NCBI GenBank assembly: GCA_020524525.2
Contig: CP129018.1
Coordinates: 868,001-932,000 of the forward strand
Origin: Bacillus tianshenii
GTDB taxonomy: Bacteria > Bacillota > Bacilli > Bacillales > Bacillaceae_N
Direction: 5' to 3'
Length of the DNA: 64,000 nucleotides
In this document: one piece after another, positions 17,273 through 28,404 of the stretch
How positions within the stretch are numbered: the stretch's first letter is position 1
Layout of the letters: each line of letters begins with the position of its first letter
The notes under the pieces: generated by a model
The model's input: only the letters and a program-made list of their open reading frames with translations
Databases searched by the model: none
What the model was told of the DNA's origin: nothing
Translations under genes and position numbers: made by a program

Positions 17273-17626
17273 AGAAATACCTCCTTAAAATAGGTGCCTT
17301 AAGTGCTTTTACATTCGTTCGCATCTCTCTTGTGGAACTACTATACGATATGCAAGCAGGGCATATGTGTATAGGCGGATGCCTACATGAAAAAAATTCC
17401 GTTTTTAAGTTTCGTTATAAAAGAAAAAATGTCTACATAACATGAGAAAAAGAGCGGATTTCTTCGGATGTGTGTTGTTCTTTTGAATTCGAAAGTGATA
17501 GAATAGAGCAGTGCTATTATCAAATTGTGACAAATGTGAGCGTCGTTGACATTGTTGCAAATGTCCACTTTGTATGTAAATTTCTTAAATAATATGTATT
17601 TGTAAGTGCAGTGAGGAGGAAATGGA

Positions 17627-18289
17627 ATGTTTCGTGTTTGGAAATGGGTGTCAATGTTTGCGGCTGTGCTTTTCATCAGCGGGTGTAATTTCGGTGGAAA
17701 TCCGACAGAGAACATTTACGACCATTTAGAAAAAGCGGTTACGCTTGAGGATGTATTCGAACAGCAGCAAGAACCGCTCGTGCAGCTAGAAGCAAAAGAG
17801 CAAAAGGTGTATGAACAAATTAAAGGGTTGAGCATGAATGAATTCAGCCAAATTCAAAAGCTTTCCGATGAAGCAATTAGTATCGTTGAAAAACGAAAAG
17901 AGCATCTTCAAAAAGAAAAAGAGAGCATTGACGCTTCAAAAGAAGAATTTAAGCAAATTGAGCCAATCATCGAAAAAGTAGAAGAGAAGAACGTCCAACA
18001 AAAAGGCCAAGAGCTATATAAAGCAATGGATGAGCGCTATGCTGCCTATGACAAGCTGTACAGCAGCTATGACAAAGCGTTAAAATTAGATAAAGAGCTA
18101 TATGAAATGTTCAAGAACAAAGAGTTAACACTAGAAGAAACCCGTAAGCAAATTGAAAAAATCAATGAAAGCTACCAAGCAGTTATGAAAGCAAATGAAC
18201 AATTCAACAAACAAACTGAGCAATATAACAAGCTGAAAAAAGAATTTTATAAAGCTGCTGACTTAAATGTTACGTTTAATGAGAAGTAA
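17627..18289 (+). CDS. ykyA: YkyA-family lipoprotein
   Basis: A 220-residue lipoprotein with signal peptide and lipobox FISGC (Cys about 20), followed by a long, highly charged alpha-helical, coiled-coil body. It matches YkyA, annotated as a putative cell-wall-binding lipoprotein, and has the same position before pdhA in B. subtilis. GAGGAGG precedes the ATG. No catalytic motif is visible. Confidence 0.88.
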   Translation: MFRVWKWVSMFAAVLFISGCNFGGNPTENIYDHLEKAVTLEDVFEQQQEPLVQLEAKEQKVYEQIKGLSMNEFSQIQKLSDEAISIVEKRKEHLQKEKESIDASKEEFKQIEPIIEKVEEKNVQQKGQELYKAMDERYAAYDKLYSSYDKALKLDKELYEMFKNKELTLEETRKQIEKINESYQAVMKANEQFNKQTEQYNKLKKEFYKAADLNVTFNEK

Positions 18290-18298
18290 TCACACCAC

Positions 18299-18335
18299 AC
18301 GCACTCTCCAACATCAGACGGAGGGTGCGTTTTTT
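18299..18335 (+). terminator. Terminator of ykyA
   Basis: ACGCACTCTCC (18299-18309) pairs with GGAGGGTGCGT (18320-18330), followed by T6. Confidence 0.92.
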
Positions 18336-18387
18336 AGTTTGTATTTATGTAAAGCTATTGTGGGAAAGTAGTTAAAAAAGCGTAGAA

Positions 18388-18968
18388 AGGCGTGAAGGCT
18401 CCAGCAAACAAGGTTTCTGAGCGATTCGCCTCTGCTTTCGACGCACAGGACGTGCTAGTGCAGGCGTTGTCACAGGACGTGACGTTCTTAGCCAGCGTTC
18501 CTTTGATCCAGCTGCGAAAGCCAAACCGTCGGGCTGCTTCACTCCTTCCTCCGAAAGCAAAGAGCAGCTTTCTATGTCAGGAGTTCCACCAGCCGATCGG
18601 TTTAAGCGGGCTTTCTCCGCATTTCTTTGATCCAGCTGCGGTGGCTAGGGGCTCAAGGTCATAAGTCAGCCTGTTGCGGGAACAAAGAGCGGTTCCCTCC
18701 ACATTCTGCCTTATGCTTGTCGCCCCTGTTCAAGCCGCCTCCGCTTTTCGAGATGTCTAGCTGCGAAAGGCAGGCTGCGCAAGTTGCTTTCGACGTACAG
18801 GATGTACTAGCGTCGGTGTTGAAACAGGACGTTTCGTTCTTAGCCAGCGTTCCTTTGATGTCTAGCTGCGGCGAATAGAAACTTGTGTTGCTTCACCTTC
18901 CCGCTCCGAGGCAAAGAGCGCCTCTATGCGTGAAGGCTCCAGCAAACAAGGTTTCTGAGCGATTCGCC
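18388..18968. repeat. Composite cluster of dispersed repeats upstream of pdhA
   Basis: About 580 bases of concatenated repeat modules. Two are 70-base AGGAY-hairpin cores (18436-18505 and 18787-18856). Another module (18510-18625) recurs in inverse orientation at 24490-24606. The sequence GTGAAGGCTCCAGCAAACAAGG occurs near both ends (about 18391 and 18928), and the final module through CTCCGCTTTTC matches the end of the 33.8-kb copy. Long open frames across it are by-products of repeat composition. Confidence 0.8.
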
Positions 18969-19106
18969 TCCGCTTTTCTTTTATGAAACTGTTTACATAA
19001 CAATGGTACAGTTTTAGTTTTTGTATTAATACAGGGGTGTTTTGTTTGTGTTGGGATTACGTTTATGTGTATAATAAATCACAAGATAAATAATTAAATA
19101 AAGTAT

Positions 19107-19136
19107 TTGACGGGGATTCGTGTGATGTAGTAAACT
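19107..19136 (+). promoter_or_regulatory. Candidate promoter of the pdh operon
   Basis: TTGACG (19107-19112) and TAAACT (19131-19136) are 18 bp apart. This would give an untranslated leader of about 250 bases before pdhA, containing an imperfect hairpin around 19308-19323. No known riboswitch was recognised in it. Confidence 0.45.
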
Positions 19137-19378
19137 AAATTCTGCAACTGACGTTGTACTAGTTTTTAATTGAAAAGTATTAATACAGTTTATTCCACGC
19201 AATTGGATGGTTGTCCGAAAAGGATGATTAATCTTGTTTGAATGAGGGAATAGAACATATGGAATTTTTAACTGATATGTAACGCATTATTGCTAACGTC
19301 ATGCACGCCCGTTAAATTGGGCAAACTATTGAATGCATTTGACGATAAAACGTATCCGCTGCGTTTGAACAGTGATGA

Positions 19379-20488
<1,110 letters not shown>

Positions 20489-20489
20489 C

Positions 20490-21470
20490 ATGGGCCAACA
20501 AATGACAATGATCCAAGCGATTACTGATGCGTTGCGCGTTGAGTTGAAAAATGACGAAAACGTCCTCGTATTTGGTGAAGACGTTGGTTTAAACGGCGGT
20601 GTATTCCGTGCAACAGAAGGTTTACAAGCAGAATTCGGAGAAGATCGTGTATTTGACACGCCGCTTGCAGAGTCAGGTATCGGTGGTCTTGCACTTGGTC
20701 TTGCACTAGAAGGCTTCCGTCCAGTTCCTGAAATCCAATTCTTCGGTTTCGTATACGAAGTAATGGATGCAATTTCTGGTCAAATGGCGCGTATGCGTTA
20801 TCGTTCAGGCGGTACAAAAACGGCGTCAATTACAATTCGCTCACCATTCGGAGGCGGCGTACATACCCCTGAGCTTCACGCGGACAGCTTAGAAGGACTT
20901 ATGGCACAACAACCAGGTCTTAAAGTTGTTATTCCATCAAACCCTTACGATGCGAAAGGCTTGCTAATTTCAGCAATCCGTGACAACGATCCGGTTATTT
21001 TCCTTGAGCATATGAAGCTTTATCGTTCTTTCCGCCAAGAAGTACCTGAAGAAGAATATACAATTCCTCTAGGTGTAGCGGATGTAAAGCGTGAAGGAAA
21101 AGATATCTCAATTATTGCTTACGGTGCAATGGTTCAATCATCTCTTAAAGCAGCAGAAGAGCTTGAAAAAGATGGCATTGATGCAGAGGTAATCGACCTT
21201 CGAACTGTTAGCCCGCTTGATATTGACACAGTTATTAAATCTGTTGAAAAAACAGGTCGTGCAATCGTCGTACAAGAAGCTCAAAAGCAAGCTGGTATTG
21301 CAGCAAACGTTGTAGCAGAAATCAACGACCGCGCAATCCTTCACTTAGAAGCACCAGTACTTCGTGTGGCAGCGCCTGATACAGTTTATCCATTCTCACA
21401 AGCTGAAGAAGTATGGCTTCCAAACTATAAAGATGTTATTGAAAAAGCGAAACAAGTCATCAACTTCTAA
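20490..21470 (+). CDS. pdhB: Pyruvate dehydrogenase E1 component, beta subunit
   Basis: A 326-residue transketolase-like E1 beta subunit with [34 protein letters not shown] and [17 protein letters not shown]. It begins one base after the pdhA stop, so the two are made together. The C-terminal transketolase domain (about 195-320) contains [12 protein letters not shown] strong stem-loop follows before pdhC. Confidence 0.97.
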   Translation: MGQQMTMIQAITDALRVELKNDENVLVFGEDVGLNGGVFRATEGLQAEFGEDRVFDTPLAESGIGGLALGLALEGFRPVPEIQFFGFVYEVMDAISGQMARMRYRSGGTKTASITIRSPFGGGVHTPELHADSLEGLMAQQPGLKVVIPSNPYDAKGLLISAIRDNDPVIFLEHMKLYRSFRQEVPEEEYTIPLGVADVKREGKDISIIAYGAMVQSSLKAAEELEKDGIDAEVIDLRTVSPLDIDTVIKSVEKTGRAIVVQEAQKQAGIAANVVAEINDRAILHLEAPVLRVAAPDTVYPFSQAEEVWLPNYKDVIEKAKQVINF

Positions 21471-21487
21471 TTGCTCTGACTAAAAAC

Positions 21488-21523
21488 ATGAAAAGAAATC
21501 AGCCCGCTCTGATTTCTTTTCAT
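21488..21523 (+). other. Perfect 15-bp stem-loop between pdhB and pdhC
   Basis: ATGAAAAGAAATCAG (21488-21502) and its exact complement (21509-21523) close a 6-base loop. Only a weak T-run follows, so it is more likely an mRNA processing/stabilising element or partial attenuator than a full terminator. Confidence 0.75.
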
Positions 21524-21576
21524 CCATTTTAACGCGAATGAAATTAAATGATATAGATAAGAGGAGGTCATTTGCC

Positions 21577-22887
21577 GTGGCATTTGAATTTAAACTGCCT
21601 GATATTGGTGAAGGTATTCATGAAGGTGAAATCGCTAAGTGGTTCGTTAAGCCTGGCGATGAAGTGAAAGAAGACGATGTGCTAGCAGAAGTTCAAAATG
21701 ATAAAGCAGTTGTTGAAATTCCTTGTCCAGTAGATGGAACGGTAAAAGAAATTAAAGTAGACGAAGGTGAAACAGCAATTGTCGGCGATGTAATCGTTAC
21801 ATTTGATGCCCCAGGCTATGAAGACGACGGTTCTGACGAAGGCGGCGAAGAAAAAGCTGAAGAATCGAAAGAAGAGCCGAAGGAAGAAGCTCCAAAAGAA
21901 GAAGCTCCGAAAAAAGAAGAGGCTCCAGCAGCATCTTCAAGCGATGAAGAGGTTGACGAAAATGCTCGTGTTATCGCAATGCCTTCTGTACGTAAATACG
22001 CACGTGACAAAGGCGTAGATATCCGCAAAGTAAGCGGAAGCGGCAAAAACGGTCGTGTCTTAAAAGAAGATATCGAAAGCTTCCTAAGCGGCGGTGCAAA
22101 AGCAGAAGAAGCTCCTGCACAAGAAGAAAAAGCAGAAACAAAAGAAGAAGCAGCACCAGCACAACAAGCTGCTCCAGCAGGACAATACCCAGAAACTCGC
22201 GAGAAGATGAGCGGAATGCGCAAAGCAATTGCAAAAGCAATGGTGAATTCCAAACATACTGCTCCGCATGTTACACTAATGGACGAAGTAGACGTAAGCG
22301 CGCTTGTTGCACATCGCAAACAGTTCAAGCAAGTTGCTGCAGACAAAGGCATCAAGCTTACTTATCTTCCGTACGTTGTTAAAGCATTGGTAAGCGCATT
22401 GCGTGAATACCCAGTGTTAAATACAATGTTAGATGATGAAACACAAGAAATCGTTCAGAAGCATTACTACAACATCGGTATTGCAGCAGACACAGACAAA
22501 GGTCTACTTGTACCAGTTGTGAAAGATGCTGAGCGTAAGTCAATCTTCAACATCTCAAGCGAAATTAATGAACTTGCAGTAAAAGCGCGTGATGGTAAAC
22601 TTTCTGGTGAAGAAATGAAAGGTGCTTCTTGCACAATTACAAACATCGGTTCTGCAGGTGGCCAATGGTTCACACCAGTTATTAACCACCCAGAAGTTGC
22701 AATCCTTGGTATCGGCCGTATCGCTGAAAAACCAGTTGTACGTGACGGTGAAATTGTAGCAGCACCTGTTCTTGCATTATCTCTAAGCTTTGACCACCGT
22801 ATGATTGACGGTGCAACAGCACAAAATGCAATGAATCACATCAAACGTCTATTGAACGACCCACAACTATTAGTAATGGAGGCGTAA
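21577..22887 (+). CDS. pdhC: Pyruvate dehydrogenase E2, dihydrolipoamide acetyltransferase
   Basis: A 436-residue E2 with one lipoyl domain (residues 1-80, lipoyl-Lys in [10 protein letters not shown]), a Glu/Ala/Pro-rich linker, a peripheral subunit-binding domain ([20 protein letters not shown]), a second flexible linker and the catalytic acetyltransferase domain ending in [10 protein letters not shown]. It is the structural core of the complex. GTG 21577 with GAGGAGG ahead gives the family start [12 protein letters not shown]; upstream in-frame codons are not conserved in kind. Confidence 0.97.
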   Translation: MAFEFKLPDIGEGIHEGEIAKWFVKPGDEVKEDDVLAEVQNDKAVVEIPCPVDGTVKEIKVDEGETAIVGDVIVTFDAPGYEDDGSDEGGEEKAEESKEEPKEEAPKEEAPKKEEAPAASSSDEEVDENARVIAMPSVRKYARDKGVDIRKVSGSGKNGRVLKEDIESFLSGGAKAEEAPAQEEKAETKEEAAPAQQAAPAGQYPETREKMSGMRKAIAKAMVNSKHTAPHVTLMDEVDVSALVAHRKQFKQVAADKGIKLTYLPYVVKALVSALREYPVLNTMLDDETQEIVQKHYYNIGIAADTDKGLLVPVVKDAERKSIFNISSEINELAVKARDGKLSGEEMKGASCTITNIGSAGGQWFTPVINHPEVAILGIGRIAEKPVVRDGEIVAAPVLALSLSFDHRMIDGATAQNAMNHIKRLLNDPQLLVMEA

Positions 22888-22891
22888 AATT

Positions 22892-24298
22892 ATGGTAGTA
22901 GGAGATTTCCCAATCGAACTTGATACGCTCGTTGTAGGTGCAGGCCCTGGCGGTTATGTAGCAGCAATCCGCGCTGCACAACTAGGACAAAAAGTAGCAA
23001 TCGTTGATAAAGGTACACTTGGTGGTGTTTGCCTTAACGTCGGTTGTATCCCTTCAAAAGCGTTAATCAATGCTGGTCATCGTTATGAAGAAGCAAAAGG
23101 CTCTGACGACATGGGTATCAAAACTGAGAATGTATCAGTTGATTTCTCAAAAGTTCAAGAGTGGAAACAAGGCGTTGTGAAAAAACTTACTGGCGGCGTT
23201 GAAGGCCTTCTTAAAGGAAACAAAGTTGAAATCCTTCGCGGAGAAGCATTCTTCGTAGATGGCAACACAGTTCGCATCATGGACGATAAGGGTGCGCAAA
23301 CTTACAAATTCAACAATGCAATTATTGCAACAGGCTCTCGTCCAATTGAAATTCCAAGCTTTAAGTTCTCTGACCGTGTTCTAGACTCTACAGGTGCTCT
23401 TGGACTGAAAGAGATTCCGAAGAAAATGATCGTAATCGGCGGCGGTTACATCGGTACAGAGCTTGGTACAGCATATGCAAACTTCGATACAGAAGTAACA
23501 ATTCTTGAAGGCGCAGAAGATATCTTAATGGGCTTTGAAAAGCAAATGCGTCAAATCGTTAAGAAGCGTCTTAAGAAGAAAGGCGTCGAGATCCATGCAA
23601 AAGCAATGGCAAAAGGCGTTGAAGAAACAGAAAACGGCGTGAAAGTAACAGCAGAAGTAAAAGGTGAAGAGCAAACATTTGAAGCGGATTACGTGCTTGT
23701 AACAGTAGGCCGTAAGCCAAACACAGATGAGCTTGGCCTTGAGCAAGCTGGTGTTGAAGTTGATGAGCGCGGTCTTATCAAAATCGACAAGCAATGCCGT
23801 ACATCTGTAAGCAACATCTTCGCAATTGGTGACATCGTTCAAGGTCCACCACTTGCACATAAAGCTTCTTATGAAGGAAAAATCGCTGCAGAAGTAATCA
23901 GCGGAGAAGCTTCTGAAATCGATTATCACGGCATCCCAGCGGTTGTATTCAGTGAACCAGAACTTGCTTCTGTCGGCTACACTGAACAAGAAGCGAAGGA
24001 TGCGGGCTTAGAAGTAAAAGCTTCTAAATTCCCATTCGCTGCAAACGGACGCGCATTGTCACTTAATGAAACAGACGGCTTCTTGAAGCTTATAACACGC
24101 CAAGAAGACGGCCTAATCATTGGTGCACAAATCGCAGGTCCAAACGCTTCTGACATGATTTCTGAGCTTGGCCTTGCAATCGAAGCAGGCATGACTGCTG
24201 AAGATATCGCACTAACAATCCATGCTCACCCAACACTAGGCGAAATCACAATGGAAGCTGCAGAAGTAGCCCTAGGAAGCCCAATTCATATTAAATAA
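22892..24298 (+). CDS. pdhD: Dihydrolipoamide dehydrogenase E3
   Basis: A 468-residue flavoprotein disulfide reductase. It has FAD site [19 protein letters not shown], redox disulfide [16 protein letters not shown] site [12 protein letters not shown], a second FAD motif [11 protein letters not shown] and the C-terminal HAHPTLGE with the catalytic His. It reoxidises lipoamide on E2, producing NADH. The start is 4 bases after pdhC. It ends the operon; repeats follow. Confidence 0.97.
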   Translation: MVVGDFPIELDTLVVGAGPGGYVAAIRAAQLGQKVAIVDKGTLGGVCLNVGCIPSKALINAGHRYEEAKGSDDMGIKTENVSVDFSKVQEWKQGVVKKLTGGVEGLLKGNKVEILRGEAFFVDGNTVRIMDDKGAQTYKFNNAIIATGSRPIEIPSFKFSDRVLDSTGALGLKEIPKKMIVIGGGYIGTELGTAYANFDTEVTILEGAEDILMGFEKQMRQIVKKRLKKKGVEIHAKAMAKGVEETENGVKVTAEVKGEEQTFEADYVLVTVGRKPNTDELGLEQAGVEVDERGLIKIDKQCRTSVSNIFAIGDIVQGPPLAHKASYEGKIAAEVISGEASEIDYHGIPAVVFSEPELASVGYTEQEAKDAGLEVKASKFPFAANGRALSLNETDGFLKLITRQEDGLIIGAQIAGPNASDMISELGLAIEAGMTAEDIALTIHAHPTLGEITMEAAEVALGSPIHIK

Positions 24299-24490
24299 GA
24301 AAAGCGGAGAAAGGCGTTTAGGCTGTCCGATTGCTGGAAGCTTTACACAGAGAAAGCCGCTCTTTGCTTTCGGCGTGTTAAAAGGAACGTCGGTTAAGAA
24401 CGAAACGTCCTGTTTCAACACCGACGCTAGTACATCCTGTACGTCGAAAGCAACTCGCGCAGCCTGCCTTTCGCAGCTAGCCAATAGAAA
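24299..24490 (-). repeat. Dispersed repeat, AGGAY-hairpin type (24.4-kb copy)
   Basis: Begins GAAAAGCGGAG at the pdhD stop. On the minus strand it contains mini-hairpin 1 (24430-24442, stem GTAC, loop AGGAT) and mini-hairpin 2 (24402-24416, stem GAAAC, loop AGGAC), then TTCTTAACCGACGTTCC. Both stems differ from the 18.4-kb and 32.1-kb copies (GCAC, GTCAC) but remain complementary. Confidence 0.8.
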
Positions 24491-24606
24491 AGCGGAGAAA
24501 GCCCGCTTAAATCGATCGGCTGGTGGAGCTTCTGACAGAGAAGGTCGGTCTTTACCTTCGACAAAAGAAGCGAAGCAGCCCGACGATTTGGCTTTCGCAG
24601 CTAGAC
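24490..24606 (-). repeat. Dispersed repeat module shared with the 18.5-18.6 kb region
   Basis: From GAAAAGCGGAGAAAGCCCGC to the sequence ending GCTTTCGCAGCTAGAC, this is an approximate inverse copy of 18510-18625 (shared CGATCGGCTGGTGGA-type and CCCGACG-type segments). It has no AGGAY hairpin pair. Confidence 0.65.
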
Positions 24607-24616
24607 ATAAACGAGA

Positions 24617-24643
24617 GCGCCGGTCATTGACCGGCGCTTTTTT
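24617..24643 (+). terminator. Terminator downstream of pdhD and repeats
   Basis: GCGCCGGTCA (24617-24626) pairs with TGACCGGCGC (24628-24637), followed by T6. Confidence 0.88.
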
Positions 24644-24655
24644 CGTACATAAAAA

Positions 24656-24690
24656 GAGAGCCAGCCACTGATAATAGTGGCTGGCTCTTA
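24656..24690 (-). terminator. Terminator of the minus-strand thioredoxin-like gene
   Basis: GAGCCAGCCACT (24658-24669) pairs with AGTGGCTGGCTC (24676-24687). The minus-strand T-run after the stem suits the gene at 24753. Confidence 0.75.
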
Positions 24691-24752
24691 AGGTAAGCGA
24701 GAAGAGTAGTGAGCATATGTGCAGGCATTCTGCTAAGCTGTATACAAGTACT

Positions 24753-25131
24753 TTACTTCCCGAGTGCGTTTAAAACTTGCTTTCGTATCGCATCTTTCGA
24801 TTGTACGCCCTCTATTTTTGTCACATAAGTTCCTCTGTTCAAAACGACGAGGGTAGGGTATTGCTTTACTTTAAAATGTTCAACGAGATTGGTGTTTTTC
24901 GAAGAGTGAACGATAATGAAATCAACATTTTCCTTCGGATACTGCTTCTTAAGATCCAAGAGAACATCATAATAATTTCCTTCACGTTCAAGGTGCTTGT
25001 CATTTGAAAAGAATACAAAGAGTACACCATCGGAATGTTTCTTTATATCATTGACTGAATTGCCTTCTACTGCTTGACAGGCTCCCAAGCAATAATGTGA
25101 AAGCAAGAAGGGTAACGATTTTTCGCTTCAT
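24753..25131 (-). pseudogene. Thioredoxin-fold lipoprotein with a one-base frameshift in its signal peptide
   Basis: ATG 25131 (GAGG ahead) starts a signal peptide MKRKIVTLLAFTLLLG, but the frame is then lost. Removing one G of the GGG run (plus-strand CCC 25084-25086) joins it to a second frame that supplies ACQAVEGN, completing the lipobox LLGAC, and then the thioredoxin-like body (VLFVFFSNDKHLE, FIIVHSSKNTNLVEHFKVKQYPTLVVLNRG). The body keeps the cis-Pro (YPT) but has no CxxC, so it is probably not a redox enzyme. Either a recent mutation or a sequencing error explains the shift. Confidence 0.8.
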
Positions 25132-25313
25132 GCTGCAACCTCACTTCTTTCTTCTATGCTCTATATTAAAATATACCCTAATTCTATCATGAGGAATACT
25201 TAATTATTGTATTGTCATCTAAATGTTACAAAAATGAAAACTTCCAGATATGGACCTATGTGATAGAAAAGTGTGTCAATTGCCACAATATTTTGTGAAA
25301 GCCTGTCGTATAG

Positions 25314-25343
25314 AAAAACCCCGCTGAAGCTCAATCAGCGGGG
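25314..25343 (-). terminator. Terminator of the BCCT transporter gene
   Basis: CCCCGCTGA (25319-25327) pairs with TCAGCGGGG (25335-25343); T5 follows on the minus strand. Confidence 0.92.
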
Positions 25344-25353
25344 AGAATGGATC

Positions 25354-26892
25354 CTATTTACTTTCAGTAGGATTTCCTTTTGTTTTGTAGCGAACAGTAA
25401 CGATTTTTTCTTCTTTAAAGGATTTTAACATTGCAAATACCATTAAAATCATAATAATCGTAAACGGAAATGCGGCAATAATCGAGGCCGTTTGTAGTGC
25501 ACCAAGACCGCCTGTCCAAAGTAAAATTGCTGCTGTGGAAGACTGGATAATCCCCCAAATAAATTTCACAGAATTTGGCGGGTTTAAGCTGCCGTTTGTT
25601 GTCTGCATTCCGAGTACGAACGTTGCTGAATCGGCTGATGTAATAAAGAACGTACTAATCAGGAAGATTGCGATCGCACTCATGAAAAATCCAAGTGGGA
25701 AGTTTTGTAACACTTCAAATAGCGCAATTTCCATTCCACTGTCGTTCATGACTTGATAGATACCTGCTCCCTGGCGTTCAAGGAAAATAGCCGAACCGCC
25801 GAAAACAGAGAACCAAAGGCCACCGAAAATAGTTGGAACAGCAAGTACACCGATAATAAACTCACGAATGGTACGGCCGCGAGAAATACGTGCAATAAAT
25901 GTACCGACAAATGGTGCCCAGGCAATCCACCATGCCCAATAGAAAATGGTCCAGTCTTGAATCCAAGTGTTTTGTTCAAACGGACTTAGCTTAAAGCTCA
26001 TGGAAGGAAGGTTTTGCACATAGCTTCCAATTGTCATCGTAAAGACATCCATAATAAAATTCGTTGGACCAGCAAACAGTAGGAATAACATTAAACTGAT
26101 TGCCAAAATAATATTTAAATTACTTAAGTATTTAATCCCTTTGTTTAAGCCTGTCTGTGCTGACAGCATAAATAGAACGGTTACGATGAGAATAATCACC
26201 ATTTGGGTGACTTTTGTATTGGCGATCGAATCTGATAAGTAAGAGGCACCGCCACCAATTTGAATTGCACCTAAACCAAGGGACGTTGCAACGCCAAAGA
26301 TCGTCGCAAAAACCGCAATGAAGTCGACAAGAGTACCAAGCGGACCATCGACACGGTCACCTAATACTGGGCGTAAGATTGCACTTACGACACCTGGTGC
26401 TTCTTTACGGAACTTGTAATAAGCAAGCGCAAGGGCAATGACGGCATAAATAGCCCATGGGTGAAGCCCCCAATGGAAGAATGAATAGCGTAGAGCTAGA
26501 CGTGCAGACTCTGCTGTTTCACCTTCACCAACCGGCGGTGTGAAATAATGGTACATCGGCTCGGCTGCACCCCAGAATACAAGCCCGATACCCATACCTG
26601 CGCTAAATAACATCGCAAACCATGTAAGGTAGCTGTATTCAGGTTCATCTGTGTCTTTTCCTAATTTAATATGTCCGTACTTGGAAAAGATAAGAAAGAG
26701 TGCAAATACTAAGAAGCCTGTAGCAGATAGTAGATAGAACCAACCAAATTTTTCAACGATAAATCCTTGGACACTACTTGTAACGACTTTCAGGTTTGCA
26801 TTTGGTAGTGCTTCCTCAGGGATGATTCCCCATACAATGAATAATGCGGCTACAATTACTGATATGACAAATACTGGTGTAAGCTTTTTCAT
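25354..26892 (-). CDS. opuD: BCCT-family glycine betaine transporter (OpuD-like)
   Basis: A 512-residue protein with twelve predicted helices and BCCT signatures: FSAGMGIGLVFWGAAEPMYHY, HWGLHPWAIYA and the Trp-rich substrate-site segment FYWAWWIAWAPFVGTFIARIS. It takes up glycine betaine (or related compounds) with Na+ for osmoprotection. ATG 26892 has AAGGGGAG ahead. It stands alone with its own terminator. Name by similarity; substrate preference among betaine, choline and proline betaine is not settled. Confidence 0.9.
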   Translation of the reverse strand: MKKLTPVFVISVIVAALFIVWGIIPEEALPNANLKVVTSSVQGFIVEKFGWFYLLSATGFLVFALFLIFSKYGHIKLGKDTDEPEYSYLTWFAMLFSAGMGIGLVFWGAAEPMYHYFTPPVGEGETAESARLALRYSFFHWGLHPWAIYAVIALALAYYKFRKEAPGVVSAILRPVLGDRVDGPLGTLVDFIAVFATIFGVATSLGLGAIQIGGGASYLSDSIANTKVTQMVIILIVTVLFMLSAQTGLNKGIKYLSNLNIILAISLMLFLLFAGPTNFIMDVFTMTIGSYVQNLPSMSFKLSPFEQNTWIQDWTIFYWAWWIAWAPFVGTFIARISRGRTIREFIIGVLAVPTIFGGLWFSVFGGSAIFLERQGAGIYQVMNDSGMEIALFEVLQNFPLGFFMSAIAIFLISTFFITSADSATFVLGMQTTNGSLNPPNSVKFIWGIIQSSTAAILLWTGGLGALQTASIIAAFPFTIIMILMVFAMLKSFKEEKIVTVRYKTKGNPTESK

Positions 26893-27182
26893 TGTATCTC
26901 CCCTTCCTTCTCATATTATAGTCAGTATTCTCCAGCATGTTAGAACTATGCATGAAGGTCTAGCTTAAGATGATAGGAACGTGATTTACTGAATATAACA
27001 GTTGTTCCCAACCAATAGATACCAAAGGTTTAATGACTAATACAGACAAAAATAAAGGCATAAACACATTCGTATTTATACCCGTAACACATGATAATGA
27101 AACTAAGAAAAGAATACAAGTAAATGACTCATATTCAGTAAAAAAGGAAGATTCAAAATTATTGAAAATTAATGCAGTGAAT

Positions 27183-28235
27183 CTATGCTTCACGAGCGCC
27201 TTTTGCCTTGTTTACTAAGTGCTCCAATTCTTCAAGTGCATCATGCATCGAAAGAATTTCATATAAAATAATTGTATGTGACGCAAAGTGATGATGATAT
27301 TTGTTCGTTGGTTGATGAGCAAGCTCACGTTTCCAATGCCAGAAATAATGATCAAGCTCTTTGATGATAGCGAAATGTTCCTCGGGGACGTGATGGTTCG
27401 GGTCCTTCAACACAAGAATGATCGAATCAATCGCTCGTTTTAATAAATCTTTCTCTTCTTCGCAAAATTCTTCTTTATTTAATTGTGCATATTGCAGGTT
27501 TCCTAAATGAAAAACAAATTGCTGCAGTAAATTTACTTGCTTCGTCGCATAGTGAAATATTCGTACCTCTGATGTACTGTGCTTATGATAACGAAACTCT
27601 TCATGTTGATAATCACTAAGCTGCATTGTTCGTTCAAGCTGTTTCGTAATGCGCCGATAAGCTCGCTTTGTTTGCAGGTGAGACCCTTTTCCTTCAATCA
27701 TTTCTCTGCTAAGCAGCTTAAGGGTTGTCCCAATTGAATTGCATATCTCATCAATTTGATTAAGAATCATTGGTGAATATTTTGGCGGCATAATCATAAA
27801 GTTCACGACAGTCGATACGGTTAGACCGATTGCTGTTGTGCCAAGACGGGAAACGAACGCAAGTAAGAAATGATCATGCACGTCAGGAATCATCGCAACG
27901 GCTGTTAATGTCGCAACAAGTGTCCCTTCATCAAGCTTAAGCCTATTGCAGGTCCAGATTGTTAATACAGCCGCAAGCGCATATGTATGAGCAGTTTCGC
28001 CAAACACCCATGAAAAGAACATCGAAATGGCTGCCCCGATTGCAGAAGCAGGCAGTCTAATTATCCCTTTCCGGACAGAATCCGAGGCAGTTGGCTCTGT
28101 CGTGACGATCGCGGTAATAACCGCAAAAATGGCAGGTAAATTCAATTGATGACAAATGATTGCCGTAATAAAGACAGAAATAGCTGTTTTAACAATTCTT
28201 CCACCAGCAATTTTAAATCGTTTGACCTCTTTCAT
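27183..28235 (-). CDS. Aromatic acid exporter family protein (ArAE_1, YgaE/YqjA-like)
   Basis: About 350 residues. The N-terminal 150 residues hold four or more membrane helices with ITAIVTTEPTASDSVRKGI, typical of the ArAE family; the C-terminal 200 residues are a soluble, mostly helical domain rich in His, Glu and Lys. The family is linked to export of aromatic acids and to stress resistance, but B. subtilis members are uncharacterised. ATG 28235 is preferred over TTG 28247, although its spacing from AAGG is long. Confidence 0.75.
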   Translation of the reverse strand: MKEVKRFKIAGGRIVKTAISVFITAIICHQLNLPAIFAVITAIVTTEPTASDSVRKGIIRLPASAIGAAISMFFSWVFGETAHTYALAAVLTIWTCNRLKLDEGTLVATLTAVAMIPDVHDHFLLAFVSRLGTTAIGLTVSTVVNFMIMPPKYSPMILNQIDEICNSIGTTLKLLSREMIEGKGSHLQTKRAYRRITKQLERTMQLSDYQHEEFRYHKHSTSEVRIFHYATKQVNLLQQFVFHLGNLQYAQLNKEEFCEEEKDLLKRAIDSIILVLKDPNHHVPEEHFAIIKELDHYFWHWKRELAHQPTNKYHHHFASHTIILYEILSMHDALEELEHLVNKAKGAREA

Positions 28236-28404
28236 TTTTTTAACCAACCTTATCTAATTAGTATTGATGTATATGAGCTTCTTTTCTCAGAAAAAATAGG
28301 AAACTTATCAGTTCGGTTCGTGTTGGAAATATATTATAATGATAATGGATGATGAAATGAATGGGAATATTCCTATCATAACAAACAAACTGGGGGTTGC
28401 TGAA

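Noticed and set aside
18392-18878. Open frames of 83-90 codons in the repeat cluster
   Set aside because: They follow repeat modules, lack ribosome sites, and similar frames arise in the inverse copies at 24.4 kb.
18388-18968. Possible CRISPR array
   Set aside because: Modules are of unequal length and irregular order, with no constant spacer size and no cas genes.
24272-24671. Two overlapping frames on opposite strands over repeats
   Set aside because: Explained by repeat composition; one overlaps the end of pdhD.
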